The notes under the pieces are model-generated. The model was given only the letters and a program-made list of their open reading frames with translations, made no database searches and was not told where the DNA came from. Positions 1 through 7,013 of a DNA stretch of 64,000 nt are shown one piece after another (within the stretch, counting starts at the first letter, position 1; the number at the start of each line of letters is the position of its first letter). The stretch is from Candidatus Acidulodesulfobacterium ferriphilum (GTDB lineage Bacteria; SZUA-79; Acidulodesulfobacterales; Acidulodesulfobacteraceae), in assembly GCA_004195035.1 (NCBI GenBank), contig SGBD01000004.1:1-64000 (forward strand), written 5' to 3'. Both the position numbers and the translations under genes were made by a program.

Positions 1-244
1 TAGATAAAACTGCTATTATCATAGAAGCGTTCTGCGCCCAAGCGTTGCCTTTCGCAAGAGCTGTTTTCAATTCTTTAAGAACCGTATCTTCATAAACGAA
101 CACAAACTTCCATGGCTGATGATTATAACAGGATGCCGAAAGCGAAGCCGACTGGGCTAGCGTCTTTATAAGGTCTTCGCTTATTTCGGTTTTTTCCAAC
201 GACCTGTAAGCTCTTCTTGATTCTATTATATCTGATAAGTCCAT
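1..244 (-). CDS. Nitroreductase family protein, N-terminal part (runs off the window)
   Basis: The first 81 residues of a nitroreductase-fold flavoprotein, which would use FMN and NAD(P)H to reduce nitro compounds or quinones. The N-terminus carries the family phosphate-binding motif SRRAYRS (residues 9-15) and the FMN-contact motif NHQPWKF (41-47). The start at 244 is the only good ATG ahead of these motifs. The C-terminal half, with the remaining flavin contacts, lies outside the window, so the subfamily and substrate cannot be judged. It may mark the conserved edge of the accessory zone that follows. Family assignment is secure; substrate is unknown. Confidence 0.85.
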   Translation of the reverse strand, partial: MDLSDIIESRRAYRSLEKTEISEDLIKTLAQSASLSASCYNHQPWKFVFVYEDTVLKELKTALAKGNAWAQNASMIIAVLS

Positions 245-325
245 TTTTATTCTCCGTATATTTAATTAATATGAAATGTGAATTTAATATAAATCTGAAT
301 ATTTCTATGCAAAATTAAAATTATC

Positions 326-547
326 CTACCACTCATTCATGTCAACCTTTTCGCATCCTTCCATTATAGCGCTTTCTATCAGTTTTAAATCATCGGAAGA
401 AATTGACCCTCTGAATTTTGATAGACTATCTCCCTTCACGCCTTTGGGAGATAACGAGTTTGCAAAGTCTAGAACGCGAAGCTGCATATCGTACGGTAGT
501 TTATCCACCTGGATTAATATATTTTCCTTTATATGAGCATTTGCCAT
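326..547 (-). CDS. Solitary antitoxin-like protein
   Basis: A 73-residue acidic protein of the kind found as the first gene of VapBC-type toxin-antitoxin operons (DUF2281-like helical N-terminus, then a short acidic tail ending in DMNEW). No PIN or RelE toxin follows it: only about 80 bases separate its stop from the nitroreductase start. It is therefore an orphan antitoxin or the survivor of a decayed pair. Its first 18-19 residues are nearly repeated in the stub at 989-1150. Its promoter region is duplicated upstream of the VapBC pair at 1152-1728. No catalytic residues are expected or seen. Assignment rests on resemblance and context, so it is moderate. Confidence 0.5.
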   Translation of the reverse strand: MANAHIKENILIQVDKLPYDMQLRVLDFANSLSPKGVKGDSLSKFRGSISSDDLKLIESAIMEGCEKVDMNEW

Positions 548-609
548 ATCAGATCGCCTTTTATATTTTGCATTAAAAAATTATATATAATGCTATGTAT
601 TTTATTATT

Positions 610-659
610 ATTTTATCAGCTTTTTAAATAAATTCCAAACTATAGAAAATTTTCTATAG
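610..659 (-). promoter_or_regulatory. Promoter plus palindromic operator, copy 1
   Basis: Read on the minus strand, TTGGAA (633-638) and TAAAAT (610-615) are separated by 17 bases, a good sigma-70 promoter for the antitoxin starting at 547. Immediately upstream of the -35 lies a perfect 20-bp palindrome, ctatagaaaattttctatag (640-659), a plausible autoregulatory operator. The same module occurs upstream of VapBC (1809-1858). Confidence 0.6.
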
Positions 660-720
660 TATATACTAAAATGAAATTTTTCTAAAAATCATATATCCCG
701 ACAAAAGATTTAAAAAAATA

Positions 721-1007
721 ATGGGAGACAAAAAAACAAGAAAAACAATAAGTAGTAATTATATAGACGAGGAAGAAAAAGAAATTATAGAATCCTTAAA
801 GGATTTAGATTTAAAATCCATAAAAAATGACACGAAAAATATAAACAAGCTTAAGAATGCCGCAAAAGATTATATAAAAAACAAGATAAGACTATAACTC
901 TTAGAATTTCTTCGGAAGATTTGGAGAAAATAAAAGTTATTGCTTCAAAAAAGGGACTAAAATATCAAACTTTCATTAAAAGTATTATTCACAGTTTCCT
1001 GGTATAA
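721..1007 (+). pseudogene. CopG/BrnA-type antitoxin with a -1 frameshift at a slippery heptamer
   Basis: Frame 0 from the ATG at 721 stops at 895-897. A -1 shift gives a continuous protein of about 95 residues ending at 1007. Its C-terminal half (TITLRISSEDLEKIKVIA and the helix after it) is a ribbon-helix-helix domain closely resembling the antitoxin at 63366-63644. The shift point coincides with A AAA AAC (876-882), in the exact phase of a -1 slippery site. Either a seven-A tract lost one base, or the frameshift is programmed. No toxin gene precedes it, unlike the pair at the right end of the window, which favours decay. No strong ribosome binding site is seen before 721. Confidence 0.6.
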
Positions 1008-1150
1008 GAAAATAAATAAATCTGTCCCCTTTTTGCTTCTTCATCCTTCAAACCGCGTTCAATTTTTTGTATCACATATAAATTATACTTTTCGTGCGGT
1101 AGTTTATCCGCCTGGTTTAATATATTTTCCTTGATACGGGCATTTGCCAT
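989..1150 (-). pseudogene. Chimeric antitoxin stub
   Basis: A 53-codon reading frame. Its first 18 residues (MANARIKENILNQADKLP) match the start of the antitoxin at 326-547 with few changes. After that the sequence switches to an unrelated segment (YVIQKIERGLKDEEAKRG) that looks like the tail of a different antitoxin. It then runs through a gggacagatttattt motif and overlaps the end of the CopG relic on the opposite strand. It appears to be a recombination product, and whether it is expressed is unknown. Confidence 0.4.
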
Positions 1151-1151
1151 G

Positions 1152-1523
1152 TTAGTATAATTTTAATTCCTTTATAAAATTAAAATCTTTTTTGTTGTAA
1201 GTAAATAAAGGTATTTTATAATAAAGGGATGTGGCGCCGATTAAGGCATCGGGTATTTTAAGGCTGTGGCTTTTGGAATAAATTTCTATTAAATTTAAGG
1301 ATATATCAGTAATTTCTTCATTTAGTTTTAAAATCTCAAAGGCTGAAAGGAATTTTTTAATAAGAATAAGCTCTTTTTTGCTTTTAGCCCCGAAATAGAG
1401 TTCCATCAAAGTGATGGCGCTTAAGGCAATATTTTTGGGCAGGATATCGTTTTCCAATATGTTTTTTGTAGAAACGTTTCCTTTGAAGAATTCTATCATT
1501 ACATCGGTATCGCATAATACCAC
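1152..1523 (-). CDS. vapC: VapC-type PIN-domain ribonuclease toxin
   Basis: A 123-residue PIN-domain protein. VapC toxins are magnesium-dependent endoribonucleases that cut tRNA or rRNA and halt translation until bound by their antitoxin. The acidic pocket is visible: D5 in CDTD, E41 in MELYFGA, D92 in PDALIGATS and D113 in the YNKKDF motif. Length is typical. It lies directly behind its antitoxin gene (gap of a single base) and is cotranscribed with it from the promoter at 1809-1837. All catalytic residues are present, so the toxin is probably functional. Confidence 0.88.
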   Translation of the reverse strand: MVLCDTDVMIEFFKGNVSTKNILENDILPKNIALSAITLMELYFGAKSKKELILIKKFLSAFEILKLNEEITDISLNLIEIYSKSHSLKIPDALIGATSLYYKIPLFTYNKKDFNFIKELKLY

Positions 1524-1524
1524 T

Positions 1525-1728
1525 TTAAAAACCCCACGCCTTTTCCCTGATTTCTTCTTTCGTAATAGCCCTTTTTTTCCATAATCCGAACATTTGGTTC
1601 ATATCGAATGTTTTTTTCTTTTTCTCTATATTTTCGATATCTTTAATTTTTATATAAGGATTCTGGTTTAAAAAGTTTATGACGGTTTTTGCTTTTTCGA
1701 TATCTTTTATTTCTAGTACTATCTTCAT
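1525..1728 (-). CDS. vapB: VapB-type antitoxin
   Basis: A 67-residue, lysine- and glutamate-rich protein immediately upstream of the PIN toxin. The N-terminus predicts a short strand-helix unit. The C-terminal third (MNQMFGLWKKRAITKEEIRE) resembles the toxin-wrapping tail of VapB-like antitoxins. Together the two genes form a standard type II module in which the antitoxin neutralises VapC and probably represses the shared promoter through the palindrome at 1839-1858. The subfamily cannot be named with certainty; the role follows from position and size. Confidence 0.75.
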   Translation of the reverse strand: MKIVLEIKDIEKAKTVINFLNQNPYIKIKDIENIEKKKKTFDMNQMFGLWKKRAITKEEIREKAWGF

Positions 1729-1808
1729 TATTTAAATCTCCTGTTTGTATTTATAATTCTCTAATTCTTTTTATATCTTATATTAAAAATTATGTGTATT
1801 ATATTATT

Positions 1809-1858
1809 ATTTTATCAGCTTTTTAAATAAATTCCAAACTATAAAAAATTTTCTATAG
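1809..1858 (-). promoter_or_regulatory. Promoter plus palindromic operator, copy 2 (vapBC)
   Basis: On the minus strand TTGGAA (1832-1837), a 17-base spacer and TAAAAT (1809-1814) are identical to copy 1. The palindrome just upstream (1839-1858) differs from copy 1 by one base. The predicted transcript starts about 75 bases before vapB. Confidence 0.6.
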
Positions 1859-1873
1859 GATATGCTAAATACC

Positions 1874-2482
1874 TTATGCCTTGCTCGGTTTCTTAATCCC
1901 GAACTTTTTTGCCAGGAAGCTGATAAACTGTTTCGTATTTCCGATAGTCTTAGCCGCTTTTGTCATATTATAATCGTTCTCCTTAAGAATTTCTTCTACG
2001 CGCTCTTTAGTCCATTCTGTCTTTTTGCCAGGTTTTGAAGCCTTATAGATGTCGTTCCAATTTTTGACAAATAAGTAGGGTTCTTTTGGATTGTCGTTTC
2101 TTCCGAGCAGTCCTTCTTTTAAAAAAATATCTATGGCATTTAACGCAAATTTCCGTTCTTCTTCCACGTCTTTAGAATCATCTATTTTAACAAAATATGC
2201 AACGGATGTCGGAAACATATGATTGCCTATATCGAAAGGGTTGAGTTCTTTATGTCTTGCTTTATTGGATTTCATCTGCAGTCTTCCCTCATTTTCAAAT
2301 TTTGCGGTAAATAACAGCAGCTTAATCCATGACGCAATTAATCTGTCTTTTTCGGGATATTTATCTAAAGCTTTTATTTCCGGCAACAAATAAAAGTTTA
2401 ATGGTAGTTTTATATATTTCGGGGTATCTATATCAACGCCTTGGTCTTCTAATGTTTCTTGTATATCGTCCATAATTGTCAA
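1874..2482 (-). CDS. Putative mobile-element DNA-binding or replication protein with a C-terminal helix-turn-helix
   Basis: A 202-residue protein that I do not recognise by name. Residues of about 154-195 form a Fis/HTH_8-like helix-turn-helix (EILKENDYNMTKAAKTIG motif). The N-terminal 150 residues contain a helical region (KDRLIASWIKLLLF) reminiscent of the N-terminal domains of phage replisome-organiser proteins, but no diagnostic motif. It is transcribed away from the excisionase-like relic at 2591, and the shared intergenic region carries inverted operator-like sites. It probably belongs to the same integrative-element remnant. The function is unproven. Confidence 0.45.
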   Translation of the reverse strand: MTIMDDIQETLEDQGVDIDTPKYIKLPLNFYLLPEIKALDKYPEKDRLIASWIKLLLFTAKFENEGRLQMKSNKARHKELNPFDIGNHMFPTSVAYFVKIDDSKDVEEERKFALNAIDIFLKEGLLGRNDNPKEPYLFVKNWNDIYKASKPGKKTEWTKERVEEILKENDYNMTKAAKTIGNTKQFISFLAKKFGIKKPSKA

Positions 2483-2511
2483 TTATATAGAATAAAATTC
2501 AGCGTGTCAAT

Positions 2512-2586
2512 TAGTCAATTATTTTTTTACTTGACATTAAATAAATTTGATATATAATAATTGTAAAGTAATTATATAATTGACTA
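2512..2586 (+). promoter_or_regulatory. Promoter flanked by inverted operator-like sites
   Basis: TTGACA (2531-2536), a 16-base spacer and TATAAT (2553-2558) form a near-consensus promoter driving rightward transcription into the gene at 2591. It is bracketed by a perfect 10-bp inverted repeat: tagtcaatta at 2512-2521 and taattgacta at 2577-2586. A further related half-site lies near 2477. This is the layout expected of a divergent, repressor-controlled switch region. Confidence 0.6.
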
Positions 2587-2590
2587 AATT

Positions 2591-2796
2591 ATGGATAAAG
2601 ATATTTTAATTATAAACGAAGCCGCCGCATTTTTAAGGGTTTCTGCTACTACTTTAAGGCGCTACATAGCTTCAAGGCAGATAACTTTCTACAAACTTCA
2701 AGGAAAATCCTATTTAGAGAAGCCGATTTAGAGAAGTTTTTAGCTTCAAAAAAGGTTGAAAGTTTCGATGAATTTAGAAATAAAAATATTTTGTGA
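2591..2796 (+). pseudogene. Excisionase/MerR-type helix-turn-helix protein, frameshifted
   Basis: The ATG-initiated frame encodes MDKDILIINEAAAFLRVS and a typical HTH_17 domain used by phage excisionases and by modulators of integrative elements. The frame stops at 2729-2731. Reading resumes in the -1 frame after GGAAAA (about 2702-2707), giving ILFREADLEKFLASKK, the expected end of this domain, and stopping at 2796. Loss of one A from an A5 run explains the break; no canonical slippery heptamer is present. The strong promoter at 2531-2558 is still intact. Confidence 0.6.
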
Positions 2797-3039
2797 ATTT
2801 AAATTTATATATTTTTACTGCAGATAACCCCGTTCGCTCATTCAAAAGCGAAAATATTCAATATTGATGATTCTATTGCTATGCAGCAGGGTAGAAAAAA
2901 GTCATCCGGAAGAACGTTGCGTCAATGGAAGAACAGACCACTTACTTGGAATGCACCGCAATTTTATTTCAACTCAGATAATGCATAAACAATTTCAGGA
3001 GCCAGTCTAAAGCAGTTCTTCTAAACCGATGAAAAATTG
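2797..3039 (+). other. Intergenic stretch with an unassigned coding-like fragment
   Basis: An open frame from about 2821 to 2988 ends with a tail containing QQGRKKSSGRTLRQWKNRP. It has a protein-like composition but no start context and no family I can name. It may be the 3' end of a gene lost by deletion. Otherwise nothing is seen here before the terminator at 3040. Confidence 0.2.
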
Positions 3040-3062
3040 AAGCCGATTAATTCGGTTTTTTT
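3040..3062 (+). terminator. Rho-independent terminator
   Basis: A seven-pair stem (3040-3046 with 3052-3058, one G-U pair) with a five-base loop, followed by a T run to 3062. It would end transcripts coming from the excisionase relic and the unassigned fragment. Confidence 0.6.
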
Positions 3063-3138
3063 AAGTTAGTTTATTGAAAGTCCGCAGATTAAAATCGCCA
3101 GTCCGCATTGAGATTAGTGGTTTTGCATGGATTTTCAA

Positions 3139-3175
3139 GCGATATTTCTCTATGTTGTACATAGAAAAATATCGC
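3139..3175. repeat. Long near-perfect hairpin
   Basis: Two 16-base arms (3139-3154 and 3160-3175, one mismatch, starting gcgatattt) around the five-base loop ttgta. It has no T tail, so it is not a simple terminator. It lies about 180 bases upstream of integrase-type genes and could be a recombination or regulatory site. The rest of 3063-3310 shows nothing else I can support. Confidence 0.5.
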
Positions 3176-3352
3176 TACAATCGTGATAATTTCTTTATTT
3201 GCGCGAAGAGCGGTAGTAACGAACACGTACACAATATATATAGTTCCGAAGTTTGGATTTGCCTTCCGTTGCGCAAGCATAAACAGGTTTAGTATTTAAA
3301 ACCGGCAACGGTGTATTCGGAACGCATAAGAAGACAAGTATTAGAGGTAACT

Positions 3353-3655
3353 ATGGGAAAATTATTGGATTTTTATAAACAGCACCGCCGGCTATTTTTG
3401 GCGCAAAAGCACCAGAACACGTCTAAAACCCAAAAATTCAGGGATAAGGCGGCTATTAAGTTCTTTTCATTTTGCGAATCTCAAAATTTACTCCATACGG
3501 ACGGAATCCGCAAAAAGGAAGTGGTAAAAGATTTCTTCGATACTAAAGAAATGTCAAATAAATCAGACGAAACCCGCCGGAAATATTTTTTGGTAATTAG
3601 AGAAATTTATAGGCGGTTCTTTAAAATAAATATCGGAATCGAGGTTTTAAAGTGA
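3353..3655 (+). CDS. Small core-binding-like protein coupled to an integrase gene
   Basis: The frame is open from 3311, but the ATG at 3353 is preferred: it follows agaggtaact, an acceptable ribosome binding site, and opens with MGKLLDFYKQHR. The 100-residue product is helical and resembles the SAM-like N-terminal core-binding domain of tyrosine recombinases, with no catalytic domain. Its stop overlaps the GTG start of the next gene by four bases (GTGA), so the two are translationally coupled. It may be an accessory subunit or a split recombinase half. The identification is tentative. Confidence 0.5.
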   Translation: MGKLLDFYKQHRRLFLAQKHQNTSKTQKFRDKAAIKFFSFCESQNLLHTDGIRKKEVVKDFFDTKEMSNKSDETRRKYFLVIREIYRRFFKINIGIEVLK

Positions 3656-4194
3656 GCGGTAAAGCTATGAGCATAAAAAACGAATCTAAAATATCGTTTC
3701 TGGCAAAAGAAATATCGGAATTTATTAAGCGTGGTTCTTCCACTGCCGAAAAACTTTCCGCTACTTTAAGAGAAATTAAATCTCAAACCGGCATTAAAAG
3801 CTTAAAAGATTTAGAGCAGCCTCATATTGTTAATATGATTACAGCATTAAAAAATAACGTTTCATCGGGAAATATGTCTTTATCTAACGCAAATTCATAT
3901 ATCTCAAGCATTAATAATATCGTGAAGTATATAGATAGGGATGATTTACACGTTATTAAAGCGTCTGACTTCGGATTAAGCCGTAATATATCCGAAAAAG
4001 ACGGAATCAATAAAGAAAATTCAAGAGAATCCGCCGCCGCATTTAAAACTTGGCTTGACCAAAAATACGCGCAAACAAATGATTTGCGTTATGCGTCGCT
4101 AAAGCATGCCGTTAATATCCAATCTGTTAATTTAAGATTAAGAGAAAGTCTTCAAATTAAATTATTAAATAAAGACTTGTCCGGAAATACTTGA
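3652..4194 (+). pseudogene. Truncated tyrosine recombinase (integrase), catalytic domain lost
   Basis: The 180 residues align by eye with the N-terminal and early catalytic parts of the integrase at 12867-13751 (phage integrase N-terminal plus Integrase_1 type). The conserved arginine box appears as NLRLRESLQIK, after which the protein ends. The H-x-x-R, His and Tyr motifs are absent. Downstream of the stop the DNA belongs to a DUF3987 gene, so a deletion joined the front of an integrase gene to the back of a helicase gene near 4185-4195. Non-functional as a recombinase. Confidence 0.65.
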
Positions 4195-5113
4195 AAATTT
4201 AGATACGGAAGACGGCTCTTTGATTTATCCTTCCGACGTAACGCCCGAAGCGTTTTACATGGTTGCTCAGGGTAGGCCTTACGGAACGTTTTTTCACGGA
4301 GAGTTCGGCGGATGGCTTAAATCGCTTGAGAAAAGCTACAACAAGGGATTTAAAGAATTTTTGACTGACGTTTACGACGGATTTTCCCAAAAGAAATTAA
4401 TTAAAGGTCCAAACGGAACGGGACAGCTTTATAGGATAGACGAACCAGCTATTAATATCTTGAGCGCTTCGACCATCGCCTGGATTTCTGAAAACGTTAA
4501 AGAAGCCGACCGCCAGAGCGGGTTTATGCAGAGGTTTACGATATTTTATGCCCAGCAGGATAAAAAAGAAATCGCTCTTCCTATAAGCAATAATCCGCCT
4601 AATAGTTTAGTCGAGGAGCTAAAAGAACTTTTAAGCATTAAAGGAGAAATAAAATTATCGGAGGAAGCGAAGCAAATTTACGAAGAGTTTTATTATAGCG
4701 AAAACGAATCTAAAAAAAGGCAGTCAGAAATATACGGCAGTTTTCATACGAGGCTTTTTACGCTTGTCATAAAAATTGCAATGGTTTACTGCGTTATGCG
4801 AAAAGATAAAGTTATCGGAAAAGAAGATATGGAATACGCTATACAATTAAAATTAATTCTTGAAAAATATCTTTATTCCGTTTACGACAAATTAATAAAA
4901 GATAAAAACCAGGAGACCCTGAATAAAATATTAAACATTATCGCAGACAACGGCGGGACTATCGAAAGAAGCAAACTCCTTCGTTATACGCATATGCTTA
5001 AAAAAGACTTCAACAATTTTATAGAAACATTAATTGAAAGAAGATCCGTCGCTGTGAGAGTAGAAAAAACTAAAACAAAATCCGCCGTTTATTATAAAAT
5101 AATAGGCGATTAA
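4190..5113 (+). pseudogene. DUF3987 (YfjI-like) helicase/primase-type protein, C-terminal fragment
   Basis: Open from the junction with the truncated integrase, with TTG at 4220 as the first possible start. The sequence (EAFYMVAQGRPYGTFFHGEF, then GFMQRFTIFYAQQ) is the C-terminal half of DUF3987 proteins found in phages, satellites and ICEs next to primases. The N-terminal half, with the Walker A region, is missing. The last 70 residues form a winged-helix-like tail. Because upstream sequence is replaced by integrase DNA in another frame, this is a deletion relic of a mobile element rather than a working replication protein. Confidence 0.65.
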
Positions 5114-5319
5114 CGGGCGGCTTACATAATCTTGTGAACTTGTGAATTATTTAATAATATATTATTATAATATAATAAATACCTATATTTAAAGACTATT
5201 GGATAATTCGGATAGTGTAAAATATCTTGTGTAAATTTCCAATGGCAAAATAGGCGCACCTCCTATAAAATAGTTATTGACCAAAATAACTTTAAATTAA
5301 AGGAGGCAACGCCAATGAT

Positions 5320-5367
5320 ATCTTTGTCGGCGGCTTATAAAAGCAATGCTTTTATGCCGACAAAGAT
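5320..5367 (+). repeat. Hairpin over the start of the IS256 transposase
   Basis: Outer arms 5320-5331 and 5356-5367 (atctttgtcggc and its complement) and inner arms 5337-5344 and 5348-5355 form one long stem. A strong Shine-Dalgarno (aaaggagg) precedes an ATG at 5315 that opens an 18-codon frame ending at 5371, in a different frame from the transposase. The structure could limit transposase translation or block read-in from outside promoters. Confidence 0.6.
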
Positions 5368-6587
5368 GTAAAACCAGTGTATCAGAAATCGTAACTTTAT
5401 TCAAAGAGATTCAAAAGGAACCGTCTAAAATGTTTGAGCTAATAAGGACTAATATTAAAGAACAGGTCGGCAATTACATATCGGAGCTTTTAGACATAGA
5501 ACTTAAAGACCATCTTAAAAGGAATAGATACGAGCGTTCCACCTGCACTGACCCAAACTATCGCAACGGTTCCTATGCCCGCCGTTTCTGCATTAAATCA
5601 ATAGGCGATACCGCTGTAAAAGTCCCAAGGGATAGAAAGGGAACTTATAAGCCTAAGGTGCTTCCCCGCTTCAAAAGATACGAAGACTCGATAAAAGAAG
5701 ATCTAACCCTGATGTATTTAACCGGCATATCGACCCGCTCGTTATCCCTTTTGTCGAATAAATTAATAGGCAGGAAATTGTCTCCGCAGGAAGTATCAAA
5801 CGCCAATAAAGAGCTTATTTCCGCTATCGAGAAATGGAGAACGAGGGACTTATCCCCAGAGAATATAAAATATATCTATCTTGACGGCGTTAATTTTCAT
5901 ATGCGGATTAAGAAAATAGAAACGGTTCCGGTACTCGTAGCCATAGGCGTAGATATTAACGGTTACCGTTCCGTTCTGGGCTTCCAGTCCGGCGATAAGG
6001 AGTCCGCCTCTTCTTGGCGGCAGTTCTTTAAAGACCTTAAAAACAGGGGCCTAAACGGCTCATCGGTTAAGCTCGGCATAATGGACGGACTTGCCGGCTT
6101 AGAGAAGGTATTTAAAGAAGAATTTTATAATTCTTCGGTTCAAAGATGCCAAGTTCATCTTGCTAGAAATGTATTATCCAAAGTGCCGATAAAGCACAAA
6201 AAAGAAGTTGCCGACGGCTTAAGGTCAATATTCTATGCCATGTCTAAAGACAAAGCTATGGAATTTTTCAAAGAATTTAAAAATAAATACGATAAGGATT
6301 TTCCGTCCGCAGTTAAGTCTTTATCCAACTCGATAGATTCTTCCCTAACATTTTTTAAATTTCCTCAAGAGGACTGGATATCGTTAAGAACAACCAACAT
6401 CATAGAGAGATTAAATAAAGAATTTAAAAGAAGAACTAAATCTATGGAGATATTAGCCGGGGAAAACAGTTCATATAATCTGCTTGCATTTATATCCATA
6501 AAAATGGAAGCGGCTTGGACGCATAATATTGTCGGGAAGGTGCAGCCTAATTTGCCTTTTTATAAAAAATTTACACAAAAAAGTTGA
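5346..6587 (+). CDS. IS256-family (Mutator-type) transposase
   Basis: A 413-residue DDE transposase catalysing cut- or copy-and-paste movement of the surrounding element. Visible landmarks, numbered from 5346, are D180 in YLDGVNFH, D247 in GIMDGLAGLE, the CxxH motif in RCQVHL (268-271) and E354 in NIIERLNKEFKRR. All are present in the normal order. The N-terminal helical domain includes MFELIRTNIKEQVGNYI. The start is uncertain: the ATG at 5346 lies inside a hairpin without its own ribosome binding site, while the strong site serves an ATG in another frame at 5315. An ATG at 5429 is also possible. Otherwise the gene looks intact. Confidence 0.92.
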   Translation: MLLCRQRCKTSVSEIVTLFKEIQKEPSKMFELIRTNIKEQVGNYISELLDIELKDHLKRNRYERSTCTDPNYRNGSYARRFCIKSIGDTAVKVPRDRKGTYKPKVLPRFKRYEDSIKEDLTLMYLTGISTRSLSLLSNKLIGRKLSPQEVSNANKELISAIEKWRTRDLSPENIKYIYLDGVNFHMRIKKIETVPVLVAIGVDINGYRSVLGFQSGDKESASSWRQFFKDLKNRGLNGSSVKLGIMDGLAGLEKVFKEEFYNSSVQRCQVHLARNVLSKVPIKHKKEVADGLRSIFYAMSKDKAMEFFKEFKNKYDKDFPSAVKSLSNSIDSSLTFFKFPQEDWISLRTTNIIERLNKEFKRRTKSMEILAGENSSYNLLAFISIKMEAAWTHNIVGKVQPNLPFYKKFTQKS

Positions 6588-6644
6588 CAGTATCATAATT
6601 CGCAGACAGTCGTGAAATATTGCTAATTATTGTTAATTATTTAA

Positions 6645-6695
6645 AAAAGGCAGCCAAAAAGAAAAAGGTCTTTTTTCTTGGCTGCCTAAATATTT
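6645..6695 (+). terminator. Strong rho-independent terminator
   Basis: Arms aggcagcca (6648-6656) and tggctgcct (6679-6687) are extended inward by an A-rich/T-rich pairing and followed by an AT-rich tail. It lies just beyond the IS256 insertion and probably terminated the DUF3987-type gene before the IS arrived. Confidence 0.65.
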
Positions 6696-7013
6696 TTAAC
6701 TTTTAATTATTCAATCTTAATTTTTCGCAAAGATATATATTAAAAAGCCTTATAATGGTGGCATTGCGAGATAAATAAATAAAATATTCACAAATATTTC
6801 ACGAAGGGTTTTTACAATTGGATTTAATGTTTATATTGGGTTGCGGTGAATATTTCACAAATTCGCATGATTTTTTGATAATTGCGGGAATAATTAGAAA
6901 GGAATGGGGCTAAACAAGGCAAGCCCCCATCGGGCTCACCTCCGGTTCATCTTGCCTTTTTTGCATCCAGGCGAGACGACCGTGTCTTTAGAAAAGTATT
7001 GCTTTATTCGTTA
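6696..7013. other. Noncoding stretch with a second terminator-like hairpin
   Basis: No supportable gene. A T-tailed stem (6916-6923 with 6951-6958, T run to 6962) encloses an inner agccc/gggct stem. A short aatatttcac motif recurs near 6790 and 6850. The sequence leads directly into the first copy of the hairpin-rich repeat. Confidence 0.4.

Larger units (their letters stand above)
5211..6594 (+). mobile_element. Complete IS256-family insertion sequence
   Basis: Terminal inverted repeats of 28 bases are visible: 5211-5238 (gatagtgt...gtgtaaattt) and the complement at 6567-6594 (gatactgt...gtgtaaattt). The outer ends and the inner 11 bases match well. The element is flanked by an 8-bp direct repeat, ataattcg, at 5203-5210 and 6595-6602, the duplication size expected for IS256. 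Removing the element restores one continuous sequence leading to the terminator at 6648. Both ends and the target duplication are intact, so insertion was fairly recent. Confidence 0.88.

Noticed and set aside
721-2796. The small frameshifts as pure assembly error
   Set aside because: Possible and not excluded, but long conserved genes with many A runs (uvrB, addA, glnD) are unbroken, and the breaks cluster in accessory relics.
3074-3292. Open frame of 72 codons across the 3139-3175 hairpin
   Set aside because: Both strands are open over the hairpin, with no start signal and no recognisable protein.
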